Assembly (NCBI GenBank): GCA_965203255.1
Contig: OZ241882.1
Coordinates: forward strand, 4,712,001 to 4,776,000
Length of the DNA stretch: 64,000 bases
Direction of reading: 5' to 3'
Source of the DNA: JAPOUP01 sp965203255
Lineage (GTDB): Bacteria; Pseudomonadota; Alphaproteobacteria; Rhodobacterales; Rhodobacteraceae
A program made the position numbers and the translations under genes. This document shows positions 53,520-61,879 of this stretch, in pieces. Position 1 is the first letter of the stretch. Every line of letters begins with the position of its first letter. The notes beneath the pieces were generated by a model, which was not told where the DNA came from, made no database searches, and was given only the letters and a program-made list of their open reading frames with translations.

Positions 53520-53575
53520 GGAAGACGCGGGGGGGGGGCCGGCCGCCCGGCCGCCCGGCCCCCCCTGTTTCCGCA
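53520..53575. terminator. GC-only hairpin after the RTX gene
   Basis: A run of ten G, then GGCCGGCCGCCCGGCCGCCC and a C-run fold into a very strong stem 20-70 bases after the RTX stop; CTGTTTCC follows. It could terminate the RTX transcript. Homopolymer length here may be unreliable. Confidence 0.4.
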
Positions 53576-55258
53576 GGGCTAATTGGTTCGCACCACTTTA
53601 TCGAAGTCTGGCATGAAGCTGACCTTTTTTCCGGACAACCCCGCCGCACGCCCGTATGCCTGCAGCGAACCAGTCCGGCGGACCGGTTTCGGGGGTGTGG
53701 GCGTGGGCATTCCGGAGGTATCCATCGATAGCGTCGCGGAGGCGGATGAGGCGCGCTTCCATGCGCTGATGCAGGCGCACCACCACCTCGGCGCGCTGCG
53801 GCCCGTGGGCGGGACCGTGCGCTGCGTCGCCCGTCACCGCGGCCGCTGGCTGGCGCCTGCGGTCTTCCCGGCCCCGGCGCTGAGGTGCGGGGCGCGGGAC
53901 CGCTGGACCGGCTGGGACCGCAGCCTCCGGTCCCGGACGGCTCCCGGTTCCCGGTCCTGCCCGGCGCACCGTCCATGACTGGCCGGCCCGCTCCGGCCAC
54001 GAGGTCCCGCCGCTGGAGACCTTCGTGGACCCGGCCCGCTCCGGCGGGGCCGTCCACCGCGCCGCCGGCTGGATCGGGGCCGGCCGCACCCGCGGCTTCG
54101 CCCGCCAGGGACGGGGCCACCTCGACAACGGGCGGCCGAAGCTGGTGTTCCCGCTGCCGCTGTCCCGCGAGGCGCGGGGCCGGCTCCGCGCGTTCCACCT
54201 CGACCCGGGCCTGCACAGGGGAGTTCCCGGGATGGCACCGGGCGCCGAACAGATGAGGACCCTGCCCGACTTCTTCAGGGACATCGACGACCCCCGCCGC
54301 AGGGCGGGAAGGCGGCGCCCGCTGCCCTCGGTCCTAGCCCTCGCGGCGGCGGCGGTGCTCTGCGGCATGCGCGGCTGCAGGGCCATATGGGAATGGGCCG
54401 GGGACCCCGTCCCCGCCGCGCTGCGGCGCTTCCGCAAAGGACGGCACGAACTGCCGGGCGAGTGGGTGGTCCGCGACGTTCTGGTCCGGGCCGGCCCGGA
54501 ACAGCCCGGCGCCGCGCTCCGGGCTTGGCGGGAGGCCCATGGCGGGGGCCGCGGCACGGCGCTGGCGACCGGTGGAAAGACGATGCGCGGCGCGGTGGAC
54601 GGTGAGGGCCGCCGGACGGTGAGGGCCGCCGGACCCATGTCCCCGGCATCGTCGGCCATGGGTCCGCGGCGGCGCCGGGCCAGCCTGCGAGGCCACGGGC
54701 CCCGGTCCCGGCGCCGCCTCCCCGAAACGCCTCCCCGGACTGAACCGCGGCCACTGGCGGGTGGAGGCCAGCCACCACATCTCCGGCTGGAGCTTCGACG
54801 GGGACCGGAGCCGCATCCGCACCGGCCACGGTCCCGGGAACACGACCCTGCCGCCGCGCTTCGCGACCGGCCCCGTCAAGGACCGCGGCCTGTCCGTGGC
54901 CGGGACGCGCGGCGCGTGCCAGGCTTCCTGAGGATGGCCGGGAACACCCGCCTGCGCCCGTCCGCCGCCGTGGCGACCGCCTGACCCCACCCCGCCAGGA
55001 CGGGGCCACGCCATCGCCACTGAACCCGGCACAGGCAGCCAGGCAGGCACGGTCATGCATCAACACGGAAACGCGCCTTCCCGGTGCGCCGGTTGCCGTG
55101 GCCGGAGGGCACGGAATGACACCGGCCAACGACCGGAAACCCCGGAACGGGCCCCGGATGCACGGAATCCGGCGTCAGGACACATGGCGCCGGAGGCCCT
55201 GGTGCCCGCACCCTGACGGATCCTGCGCATGGGAAGGCTTTAGAACCAATTAGCCCTG
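53574..55258 (+). mobile_element. ISAs1-type element with 16-bp perfect terminal inverted repeats
   Basis: CAGGGCTAATTGGTTC at 53574-53589 and its exact complement GAACCAATTAGCCCTG at 55243-55258 bound 1685 bases. Inside is a broken gene with a DUF4338 (DruA-like) domain fused to an ISAs1 transposase. The extremely GC-rich body contrasts with AT-richer repeats. Confidence 0.75.
53700..54985 (+). pseudogene. DUF4338-ISAs1 fusion transposase, multiply frameshifted
   Basis: SIDSVAEADEARFHALMQAH, HHLGALRPVGGTVRCVARHR and GRWLAPAVFPAPALRCGARD, RWTGWD match the DUF4338/DruA-like domain; after frame changes it goes on as VHRAAGWIGAGRTRGFARQG, then RGHLDNGRPKLVF. The ISAs1 part starts EQMRTLPDFFRDIDDPRR, VLALAAAAVLCGMRGCRAIW, ALATGGKTMRGAVDGEGRR and later GHWRVEASHHISGWSFDGDR, NTTLPPRFATGPVKDRG. 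At least three frameshifts. Known fusions of this kind are transposases, so the DruA-like domain does not imply a Druantia defence locus. Confidence 0.75.
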
Positions 55259-55833
55259 TGCGGCATCCACGGACCCGGTCACGGCGAGGTGGCCGGTGTC
55301 TTCTGGCCCTCCAGCATTCCGGGAGCGTTCGGCGCGAAACAGTGAAACTACATACGGGGACCGGTAACAGCCGGCGGTCCAGTCCATTCAGGGACTGAAG
55401 TCCATATCCCTGTCCGAATCCCTTTCCACCTGTCCCTGTTCCTGACAGCTGTTCGGATCCAGCCCACCAGCCTTGACAGGGAAGCTACAGAACGACGGGA
55501 TGGGACAACAGCCAGGGAGGAAGGCGAAGGTGCTGTCCGTTCCTGGTCGGGACGGTCATTGTCGCTTCCGGGGACAAACACGCATGGTGGAGGGTTCCGG
55601 CATGGCAGACAGAGTGGCGTTTACCCTCCCCCTCCGCGATTCAACCGGGGGACGCTCGCGCCTCCGCCGCATGAGTGGCACCGCCTGACGCCGGGCGTCC
55701 GGGTTCGGACGCCTCCCCGTCACCTTTTTTTCTTTCTCGCGACATCCAGACCGCCGCGGCCGTCCTGCACACGACCGGCTTCGGGCGGCGGCCTGACCGG
55801 TTTCACCAGCTTTCACCAACGGGAGGATGAACG
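55259..55833. other. Intergenic between ISAs1-type element and RTX fragment
   Basis: 575 bases with only short overlapping frames. Nothing recognised. It probably carries the upstream region of the second RTX gene (GGGAGG at 55821). Confidence 0.4.
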
Positions 55834-56200
55834 ATGGGAACTGAAGGCATCACGCTACGCGGCGGCGGATACGCTTAGGGGGTGACGGCAACGACACCTT
55901 CGAGTTCGCGGCAGGGGATGGCCAAGACACCATCGTCGACTTCGGGGATGGCGATACCATCAGTATCACCGGCGTATCCGGGGGGGTCGAGGGGCTGGTC
56001 ATCGAGCGGGACGGCGCCGATGCCGTCATCAGCTACGGCGACGGCGACACCATCCGGCTGCCGGGCGTGTCGGCGGAGACGCTGGGCACGGACTGCTTAG
56101 CGTTCCCCGCCGCCGGGGCACTCGCGCGTGCGGGTACGGCGAGGGACAACCGGCTCTACGAAGTGACGGAGATCCACCCAGGGGCTGAAGTCCTGCTTCC
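55834..56200 (+). pseudogene. Short RTX-like gene, frameshifted
   Basis: The ATG at 55834 follows GGGAGG; MGTEGITLRGGGYA then hits TAG. Shifting frame by one near 55875 gives GGDGNDTFEFAAGDGQDTIV, DFGDGDTISITGVSGGVEGL, VIERDGADAVISYGDGDTIR and LPGVSAETLGTD, the common module at the end of RTX proteins. One base indel in a G-run explains the break. The frame then runs on into sequence antisense to the AAA ATPase, so its 3' end is also truncated. Confidence 0.6.
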
Positions 56201-56219
56201 CTGCGGACGTCTGGCGTTC

Positions 56220-57434
56220 CTACTCAATACGCCGTTCAATCAGATAGGACCGGAACGAGGGGATGGGGGAATGGATGTATTCCTCGCCATTGTCATACAG
56301 GGCCCCCTGATGGATCAGGATATCCAGGAACTGCCTTGATGTCATGCCTTCGGGAAGCCGCCATCCATTCGGTTTCGAGCCGTCATGGTCACGGTGCATG
56401 TCGATGAGATCAAGGATGTCCTTTCGTCGGAGCCGTCTGGACTTCCCGTCCCGTGAACCAGGAATTCCATCCATCACCGCCGCCACAAGGTCCTCCGCTT
56501 CCCTCATGGAGGTATTGCATTGATCCCGATAGTAAATCTGACGCCTGCGCCAGATCTCCTGTCCGACATGGGTCCAGTCCATGCGGTCCATGTCGCCGTT
56601 GATGCGCAGCGCCTCCTCTCCCAAGGATTCACCGGCATGGCGCAGGTGCCGGGGCCAGCCGTCGCAGAGATCGGCTAGGTCGTTCAGCCGGGCGTTGTGG
56701 CGGGAGGTGTCGAGGCCAAAATAAAGGGCCAGACGCCGCATGAAATCCTTGGCATGCGCCGCCGTCAGAGGTTTGGTTTCATGGACCTTGGTACCGCGTG
56801 TCAGATTCATTCCGCGGGCCTTTTCGGCGGTATCGGACAGGCCGGCCAGCACCAGTACCAGCGGCAGTCCTGTGCTGCCGTCATGGATGGCCTGAAGGAA
56901 CCGGGCTTCCGGTGTCGTTTCTTCCCCGGCGAACCGCTGCGCCTCGTCCACAGCGACAATGATCGGTGTCGGATACTCCGCTCCAGGGTGTTTTCGGGCC
57001 ACCATCCTGAGTGTTTTGGGCACCTCCATGTCGGAAAACCCCAGCGACAGGCCGCCGGGTCCGACTCCAACACCCCTTAGCCGTTCCAGCCGGTCGGCCA
57101 GCGTTCGTTTCCACGCCGTTTCATTCATGGTCCACGCATCCAGGACCGCACCCACGCCCACGGTGGGATCGTCGATAACGTCCGTTGCAGACAGGGCGAC
57201 AACCTTGGGAGTTCCTTTCTCACCTGTCCACTTCTGCTGCATCCTGTGCAGGAGCGAACTCTTGCCGGCACCAGGTGCGCCCTGCACGATGCGCGTCATT
57301 TTCGGCTGGCCTGCGCTTTCCTTCGACGTTGTCAGGATGTCACCGAGAATGGTTTCGCGGCCGACGAAGACCGGAGGCGGGGCGCCCTCGCCCTGCCGCA
57401 GGTATTCGATGATCCTGGCACGGTTGAGCGGCAT
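56220..57434 (-). CDS. Orc1-like/AAA-type ATPase, copy 2
   Basis: 404 aa from the ATG at 57434. Same build as copy 1: YLRQGEGAPPPVFVGRETIL, Walker A QGAPGAGKSSLLHRM (about 51-65), Walker B PIIVAVDEAQRF near 155, VLAGLSDTAEKARGMNLTRG, GWPRHLRHAGESLGEEAL and C-terminal FLDILIHQGALYDNGEEYIH, SPIPSFRSYLIE. It is strongly similar to copy 1 over the ATPase core and in the C-terminal winged-helix-like part, but diverged between (residues about 75-145). Frame intact amid pseudogenes, suggesting selection. No 112-aa partner follows it. Confidence 0.7.
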   Translation of the reverse strand: MPLNRARIIEYLRQGEGAPPPVFVGRETILGDILTTSKESAGQPKMTRIVQGAPGAGKSSLLHRMQQKWTGEKGTPKVVALSATDVIDDPTVGVGAVLDAWTMNETAWKRTLADRLERLRGVGVGPGGLSLGFSDMEVPKTLRMVARKHPGAEYPTPIIVAVDEAQRFAGEETTPEARFLQAIHDGSTGLPLVLVLAGLSDTAEKARGMNLTRGTKVHETKPLTAAHAKDFMRRLALYFGLDTSRHNARLNDLADLCDGWPRHLRHAGESLGEEALRINGDMDRMDWTHVGQEIWRRRQIYYRDQCNTSMREAEDLVAAVMDGIPGSRDGKSRRLRRKDILDLIDMHRDHDGSKPNGWRLPEGMTSRQFLDILIHQGALYDNGEEYIHSPIPSFRSYLIERRIE

Positions 57435-57485
57435 TGGATTTCTTTCATGTGCCTTGCGTGTCTGCGGATACTACCGCGGTCAGGC

Positions 57486-57518
57486 CGGGAAACAAAGTCA
57501 CAATGACGTCCGTTTCCC
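57486..57518 (-). promoter_or_regulatory. Inverted repeat upstream of AAA ATPase copy 2
   Basis: CGGGAAAC (57486-57493), 18 bases, GTTTCCC (57512-57518), 52 bases before the ATPase ATG; another GTTTCCCGG follows at 57522-57530. The central spacer and the outside blocks GATTCGGCAG and CCTGTCC are shared with copy 1. Confidence 0.6.
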
Positions 57519-57659
57519 TTCGTTTCCCGGGCGCAGCCGATTCGGCAGCCGCCCTGTCCCGAGCCGTTTCCGCAGTTGTTTCGCCCGGAAATCCGGGTCT
57601 TCCGCCAAGAACCGGTTCGGCACGAGGGCTTTCAACGCCGCCAACCTCGGAAGGTGTCC

Positions 57660-58548
57660 GCATCTTTACAGAGATATTGCGATCATCGGGCTGCCGCTGG
57701 GCACCGTGATGGTGCTCTACAATCTCGAGCAGGCCGCGGTTACCGCAATCGCCGTGAGTTTCGGGACCGCTGTCAGCGACGGCTTCGGGATCGGTGCCCG
57801 GCTCTGCGGCTTCCTCCTTATGGCGGTGTTCGGAATCGCCGTCGGCGCTTCGGTGACCGTCGGTCTGCATTTGGGCCCAGAACGGGCGGACGTGGTGCGT
57901 CGGGCGCTGCCCAGTTTCACCGGCGGCGGCACTGCCGCATTCGGCGTCATTGCGCTGCCGTTGGCGCTCCTTGGCAAGGAACTGGTCAGGCATTTAACTC
58001 AGGACGCCGCGACTGTCGCTGCGGGCGGGACCTATCCACGGTTCATGGCGACGGCGCTCTGCCTGCTATGCGTCCAACGCGTCTTCAACGCCGCCTTCGG
58101 GGGTGCTGGGCGCAACATGCCCTCGCTGCTCGCGTCAGCCGCCATGTATCTCGGGGTCGAGCTGCCGGCCGTACTGGCGCTGGCCTTCCTCGGACTGCTG
58201 ACCCCGGAGGTGCTCTGGGCCGCGATGACCGTCACGGCTGCCGCTGGCGCACTCCTCTCCGCGTTGCTGTTCCGCTACGGCGGATGGCTTGTGAAACCCC
58301 TCTCCGAGGAATTGCAGCAGAAAGGAAAGACCAGATGGGCATCACCTTCAGGGGAACTTTCCATGCCGTCCCGTCGTCCTCACCGGACCTCGATGCTCGC
58401 GAAGTCGGCGATGCGACGCTTGATGCCTACCAAGTGGCGACGGCAGAAATCCACGCACGGCTTGTCAGGTTCGGTCTCTCCAGCTTTCGCCGCCGCCTTT
58501 GGAAACCAGGACAGCGTTGTCGTTGTTGATGGCCATTCCCTCCGCTAG
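57660..58548 (+). pseudogene. C-terminal half of a MATE-family efflux transporter
   Basis: YRDIAIIGLPLGTVMVLYNL starts the second half of MATE proteins, with AVSDGFGIGARLCGFLLMAV, FGIAVGASVTVGLHLGPERA, GTYPRFMATALCLLCVQRVF and NAAFGGAGRNMPSLLASAAM, about six helices. The first six helices are missing, replaced by the ATPase upstream region, so a deletion or insertion removed the 5' half. The last 80 residues after KPLSEELQQKGK do not look like MATE, so the 3' end may be shifted too. Confidence 0.7.
58335..58529 (+). CDS. Small hypothetical protein overlapping the MATE remnant end
   Basis: 64 aa from the ATG at 58335 with AGGAAAG upstream: MGITFRGTFHAVPSSSPDLD, AREVGDATLDAYQVATAEIH, ARLVRFGLSSFRRRLWK. 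The residue mix is more natural than that of the overlapping frame. It may be the start of a truncated gene. Family unknown. Confidence 0.35.
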   Translation: MGITFRGTFHAVPSSSPDLDAREVGDATLDAYQVATAEIHARLVRFGLSSFRRRLWKPGQRCRC

Positions 58549-59473
58549 GGCCGCGCCCTCACTACGGAAATGGTCGGTGTTGCACTACGGAATGGAAGTG
58601 GGGTCTTTTGTTGCAAGACCGTTACGGGGATAGCGCAGGTCTTTTCCGTGGACTTTCCGCTCTGGTTCCGCCCCATTACAGCAGAAGAGGAAGTCGGCCA
58701 GCCTTAGAATCATGACGCAGCGGTTCAGCGTCAGCATGGCATTGACTCCCCTCTGCGACCATTGCAAGCGACTGGCAGCTGCCGCAGGACGTCCGAAAGG
58801 TACTCATCCTAATAGCGATGCCCGGCAGGTACCTGAATCGGAGGCGCGAGGCACCGTCAAGGACAGACCGTTATCTGGAGGGGCTGTGCCAGTCTCGCGG
58901 CTATGTCCGGAAGATGTGGAAAGGTGGTCTGGATAGACGGCACCAGCCTGCTCTACATACTGGAGGTTACGTCCAAACCAAAACTGTGTGTCATTGGCAG
59001 GCCACGACGACGAATTTGGTGGGGTGGTTGATCAGGCCCGTGAGATAGCGCCTATCGTAGAGGCGGACGATGCCCGGGCCGTCATCGGTCCATCCACTCG
59101 CTTCCTTCCGGTGGCGGCTGCTCCCGCTTTCCCCTCGCCAGCGGTCGAGTGATTCAATCAGGAACAGTCTTGCCTGACCATCAAGCGGTCAGCGTACATC
59201 GTACATTTGGCGCCGGAACCTCCGTCTGCGGCGGTAATCGAACGGGTTGGTTGGAGATGGTTCCAGTGACTCGCCGCGCAGGTCGGACTATGATCGTGAA
59301 CCCCGGCCACCGGAAATACCTCCGAAAGCAAGGGCTAACTGGCATGCGAAATGCGCTGCCGCCCTTGCCTGCCTCGTATCACCGGTATGTCCATAGGGTA
59401 GCCGACCCAGCCACGCGGTGACCGCTGTCGCCGCCCGTACGTCCCGGAGCCCGGGCGAACCGCCTCAAACGCT
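58549..59473. other. Intergenic, 900 bases of probable coding debris
   Basis: No intact gene. On the minus strand 58991-59188 there is a 65-codon frame without ATG (LDGQARLFLIESLDRWRGES ... DGPGIVRLYDRRYLTGLINH, PTKFVVVACQ) that looks protein-like but unknown. Near 58640-58767 a minus-strand frame has WSQRGVNAML, reminiscent of a transposase C-terminus, but this is too weak to call. Confidence 0.4.
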
Positions 59474-59813
59474 TCAGACCGCCACATGGTAGTCCGCCCT
59501 CCGGTCCTCGTCCGCACCACGCACCGAAAGCTGGAATCCCAACGCATGGATGACGGCGAGAACCATGGAAAGCCTAAGGTCGCTGGCCGCTGACAGACTC
59601 CGGTACAGCCCTTGTTGGTGCGACACATTGTTGGCCTGTGCCGTCTCGCTCATTCCCTGAGCCCGGGCAAGCGTCACAAGCGCCTCCTTGATGTAGCTTT
59701 CATCCTTTGACCCAAGGGCGGCGCAGATATTCGGCCTGCCGCTTTGGCGTAGTGAGATACCCCGCGGCGTCAAACGGGCGGAATTCCTCACGTTCGGGTG
59801 TTTGGTCGGTCAT
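59474..59813 (-). pseudogene. HigA-like addiction-module antitoxin, frameshifted
   Basis: The ATG at 59813 follows AAGGAG; MTDQTPEREEFRPFDAAGYL, TTPKRQAEYL is lost after about 30 residues and continues in another frame as AALGSKDESYIKEALVTLAR, AQGMSETAQANNVSHQQGLY, RSLSAASDLRLSMVLAVIHA, LGFQLSV. The second half is the XRE-type HTH of the 'putative addiction module antidote' family. A single indel near 59730 breaks it. No RelE/HigB toxin gene is seen beside it. Confidence 0.75.
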
Positions 59814-59961
59814 CCTGAAGCTCCTTCGCCAGCTGTGTCTCCCTGCCGCCCCACGCCGCCGAATGCCGTCGCGGGACCCAGCGCGGCGCAGGCGCTACAG
59901 CACAGCTTTCAGAATGGTCCTTCCAAACTGGGCCGAGCCCTATCAGTGAACTGCCACGTGC

Positions 59962-61539
59962 CTAAACCACCCTGTCAGTTTGCCGGACTGACTTTCTGTC
60001 TGAATCCGGTGCGGTCTTCTCCCTTCGGACCAACAGTCGGTTAAGCGCAGCGACATAGGCCTTCGCACTGGCAACGACCGTGTCGGTGTCCGCCGCCTCA
60101 CCCGTCGCGATTCTACCATCCTCTTCGATACGGACGCTGACAGTCGCTTGAGCATCGGAGCCCTGGGTCACCGCGTGTACCTGGTAGAGCTGTAAGTCGA
60201 TTTCGTGCGGAAATACCTTCCTTACCGCCCTGAACGCAGCATCCACCGGGCCGTCGCCTGTCGCCGTTACCCGATGGTCCACGCCATCGACACTCATGGT
60301 GAGATCTGCCGACTGCGGAGCTTCAGTTCCGCAGATCACGCGCAGAAACTTGATCTGAAGCCTGTCGCTCTTGTCCGAGGCCGCGGAATCACGCATCAGC
60401 GCGATCAGATCATCGTCGAACACTTCCTTCTTTCGGTCGGCGAGCGCCTTGAACCGCACGAAGACATCATTGAGTTGGTTACCTGCCAGGTTATAGCCCA
60501 ATTCCTCCAGTTTGGAACGCAACGCCGCACGACCCGAGTGTTTGCCCATAACAATGTTCGTCGCGGAAAGACCAATATCCTCAGGTCGCATGATCTCAAA
60601 AGTTTCCGCGTTCTTCAGCACGCCGTCCTGATGGATGCCCGACTCATGGGCGAAGGCGTTCTTGCCAACAATTGCCTTGTTGAACTGGACGCTGAAACCG
60701 GACACGGCCGCCACTCGGCGGGAAACGTTCATGATCTTCGTCGTATCGATTCCAGTATGATAGGGAATGATGTCTCCACGTACCTTCATGGCCATCACCA
60801 CCTCTTCCAGCGCGGTGTTGCCGGCGCGCTCCCCTAAGCCATTGATCGTACATTCGATCTGTCGGGCACCACCGGCGACCGCCGCAAGGGCATTGGCCGT
60901 CGCCATACCAAGATCATTGTGGCAATGCGTCGCGAAAACCGTTTCCTCGGCACCAGAAACCGATTCGATCAGCCTTCGGATCAGATCAGCCGACTCGGTC
61001 GGTGCTGTATAGCCTACAGTGTCAGGAATGTTGATTGTCGTGGCACCTGCTTCGATGGCGACCCGAACCACCCGACAGAGGTAGTCCCACTCGGTCCTGG
61101 TCGCATCCATGGGAGACCATTGCACATCCTCGCATAACCTGCGCGCGTGGTTCACCGTGTCGTGAATCCGGTCGGCCATCGCATCCTTGGTCAGTCTGGG
61201 AATGTCCCGGTGCAGCGGTGACGTTCCGATAAATGTGTGGATCCTCGGATGCCTGGCATGCCTGACCGCTTCCCAACAGCGGTCAATGTCAGCGAAATTG
61301 GCACGCGCCAGTCCGCAGACCGTCGCGTTCCTGGTTCGCTTCGCGATTTCACTGACGGCTGAGAAATCGCCTTCCGAGGCAATGGGAAACCCCGCTTCGA
61401 TTATGTCCACGCCCATCTCGTCGAGCAGTTCGGCAATCTCAAGTTTTTCGGTATGGCTCATGGTCGCGCCGGGGCTCTGCTCACCGTCGCGTAAGGTCGT
61501 GTCGAAAATCAACACACGGTTTTGGTTGTCTTTGGTCAT
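59962..61539 (-). CDS. leuA: 2-isopropylmalate synthase
   Basis: 525 aa from the ATG at 61539. VLIFDTTLRDGEQSPGATMS is the DRE-TIM signature with the metal Asp and Arg; FATHCHNDLGMATANALAAV gives the HxH metal ligands; ECTINGLGERAGNTALEEVV is signature 2. The C-terminal regulatory LeuA dimer domain (from about 395) is complete, so leucine feedback is expected. It condenses acetyl-CoA with 2-oxoisovalerate, the first step to leucine. A leucine-rich leader peptide and two exclusive hairpins precede it. Confidence 0.96.
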   Translation of the reverse strand: MTKDNQNRVLIFDTTLRDGEQSPGATMSHTEKLEIAELLDEMGVDIIEAGFPIASEGDFSAVSEIAKRTRNATVCGLARANFADIDRCWEAVRHARHPRIHTFIGTSPLHRDIPRLTKDAMADRIHDTVNHARRLCEDVQWSPMDATRTEWDYLCRVVRVAIEAGATTINIPDTVGYTAPTESADLIRRLIESVSGAEETVFATHCHNDLGMATANALAAVAGGARQIECTINGLGERAGNTALEEVVMAMKVRGDIIPYHTGIDTTKIMNVSRRVAAVSGFSVQFNKAIVGKNAFAHESGIHQDGVLKNAETFEIMRPEDIGLSATNIVMGKHSGRAALRSKLEELGYNLAGNQLNDVFVRFKALADRKKEVFDDDLIALMRDSAASDKSDRLQIKFLRVICGTEAPQSADLTMSVDGVDHRVTATGDGPVDAAFRAVRKVFPHEIDLQLYQVHAVTQGSDAQATVSVRIEEDGRIATGEAADTDTVVASAKAYVAALNRLLVRREKTAPDSDRKSVRQTDRVV

Positions 61540-61572
61540 CTTGATGTCTCTTCGGCTGTTCCTTGGCGTTAG

Positions 61573-61629
61573 CTGGCGCGGTCTGTGCTGCCTCTGAGCG
61601 GTTGCGCCAGACGGCACACACTCAGAGGC
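61573..61629 (-). promoter_or_regulatory. Interleaved stem pair in the leuA leader (attenuator)
   Basis: In the transcript (minus strand) the order is GCCTCTGAG (61629-61621), CTGGCGC (61610-61604), CTCAGAGGC (61598-61590), GCGCCAG (61579-61573). First pairs with third (9 bp) and second with fourth (7 bp); the arms interleave, so the two stems exclude each other. The first arm overlaps the leader peptide stop. No T-run follows, so it could act on transcription or on translation of leuA. Confidence 0.65.
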
Positions 61630-61705
61630 GGCTAAGGAGCAGCAGATCAACGGGGAGGTTCGCGCGGAGCGCGAAATGGCCGAGAATATGTCCCCTGATC
61701 ATCAT
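61622..61705 (-). CDS. Leucine-rich leader peptide of leuA
   Basis: 27 codons from the ATG at 61705 (a second ATG follows at 61702) to the TGA at 61622-61624. The peptide ends NLPVDLLLLSRL with four leucine codons in a row (CTG CTG CTC CTT) and seven leucines in all (also ILG, AL, NL), the hallmark of leucine-controlled attenuation. The stop lies inside the first arm of the interleaved stems. The ribosome binding site is weak. Confidence 0.7.
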   Translation of the reverse strand: MMIRGHILGHFALRANLPVDLLLLSRL

Positions 61706-61879
61706 TCAGGCCACAATATGGATTTCAACAGGGAATGGAACCCAAAAATTACACGGATGGGCCATTCAACCGGAGTTCAGAATGGTTGGCCCTCAATTTT
61801 CCTGACCTCCCCCGGAGTCGATCTCCGCTTCCGGCTCCACCAGACGCTTCCGCAGCATCGGACTGCCCGCATTGCCGAC

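Noticed and set aside
53700..54250. DruA-like (DUF4338) domain as a Druantia anti-phage system
   Set aside because: It is fused to an ISAs1 transposase inside terminal inverted repeats and no DruB-E genes are near, so it is a transposase domain, not a defence locus.
53500..55130. Long open frames on both strands in the very GC-rich block
   Set aside because: High GC removes stop codons, making long chance frames (up to about 950 codons antisense to the RTX gene). They have no homology and overlap recognised genes.
58585..58767. Transposase C-terminus (WSQRGVNAML) on the minus strand
   Set aside because: Only about 12 residues resemble the end of some transposases; too short to call.
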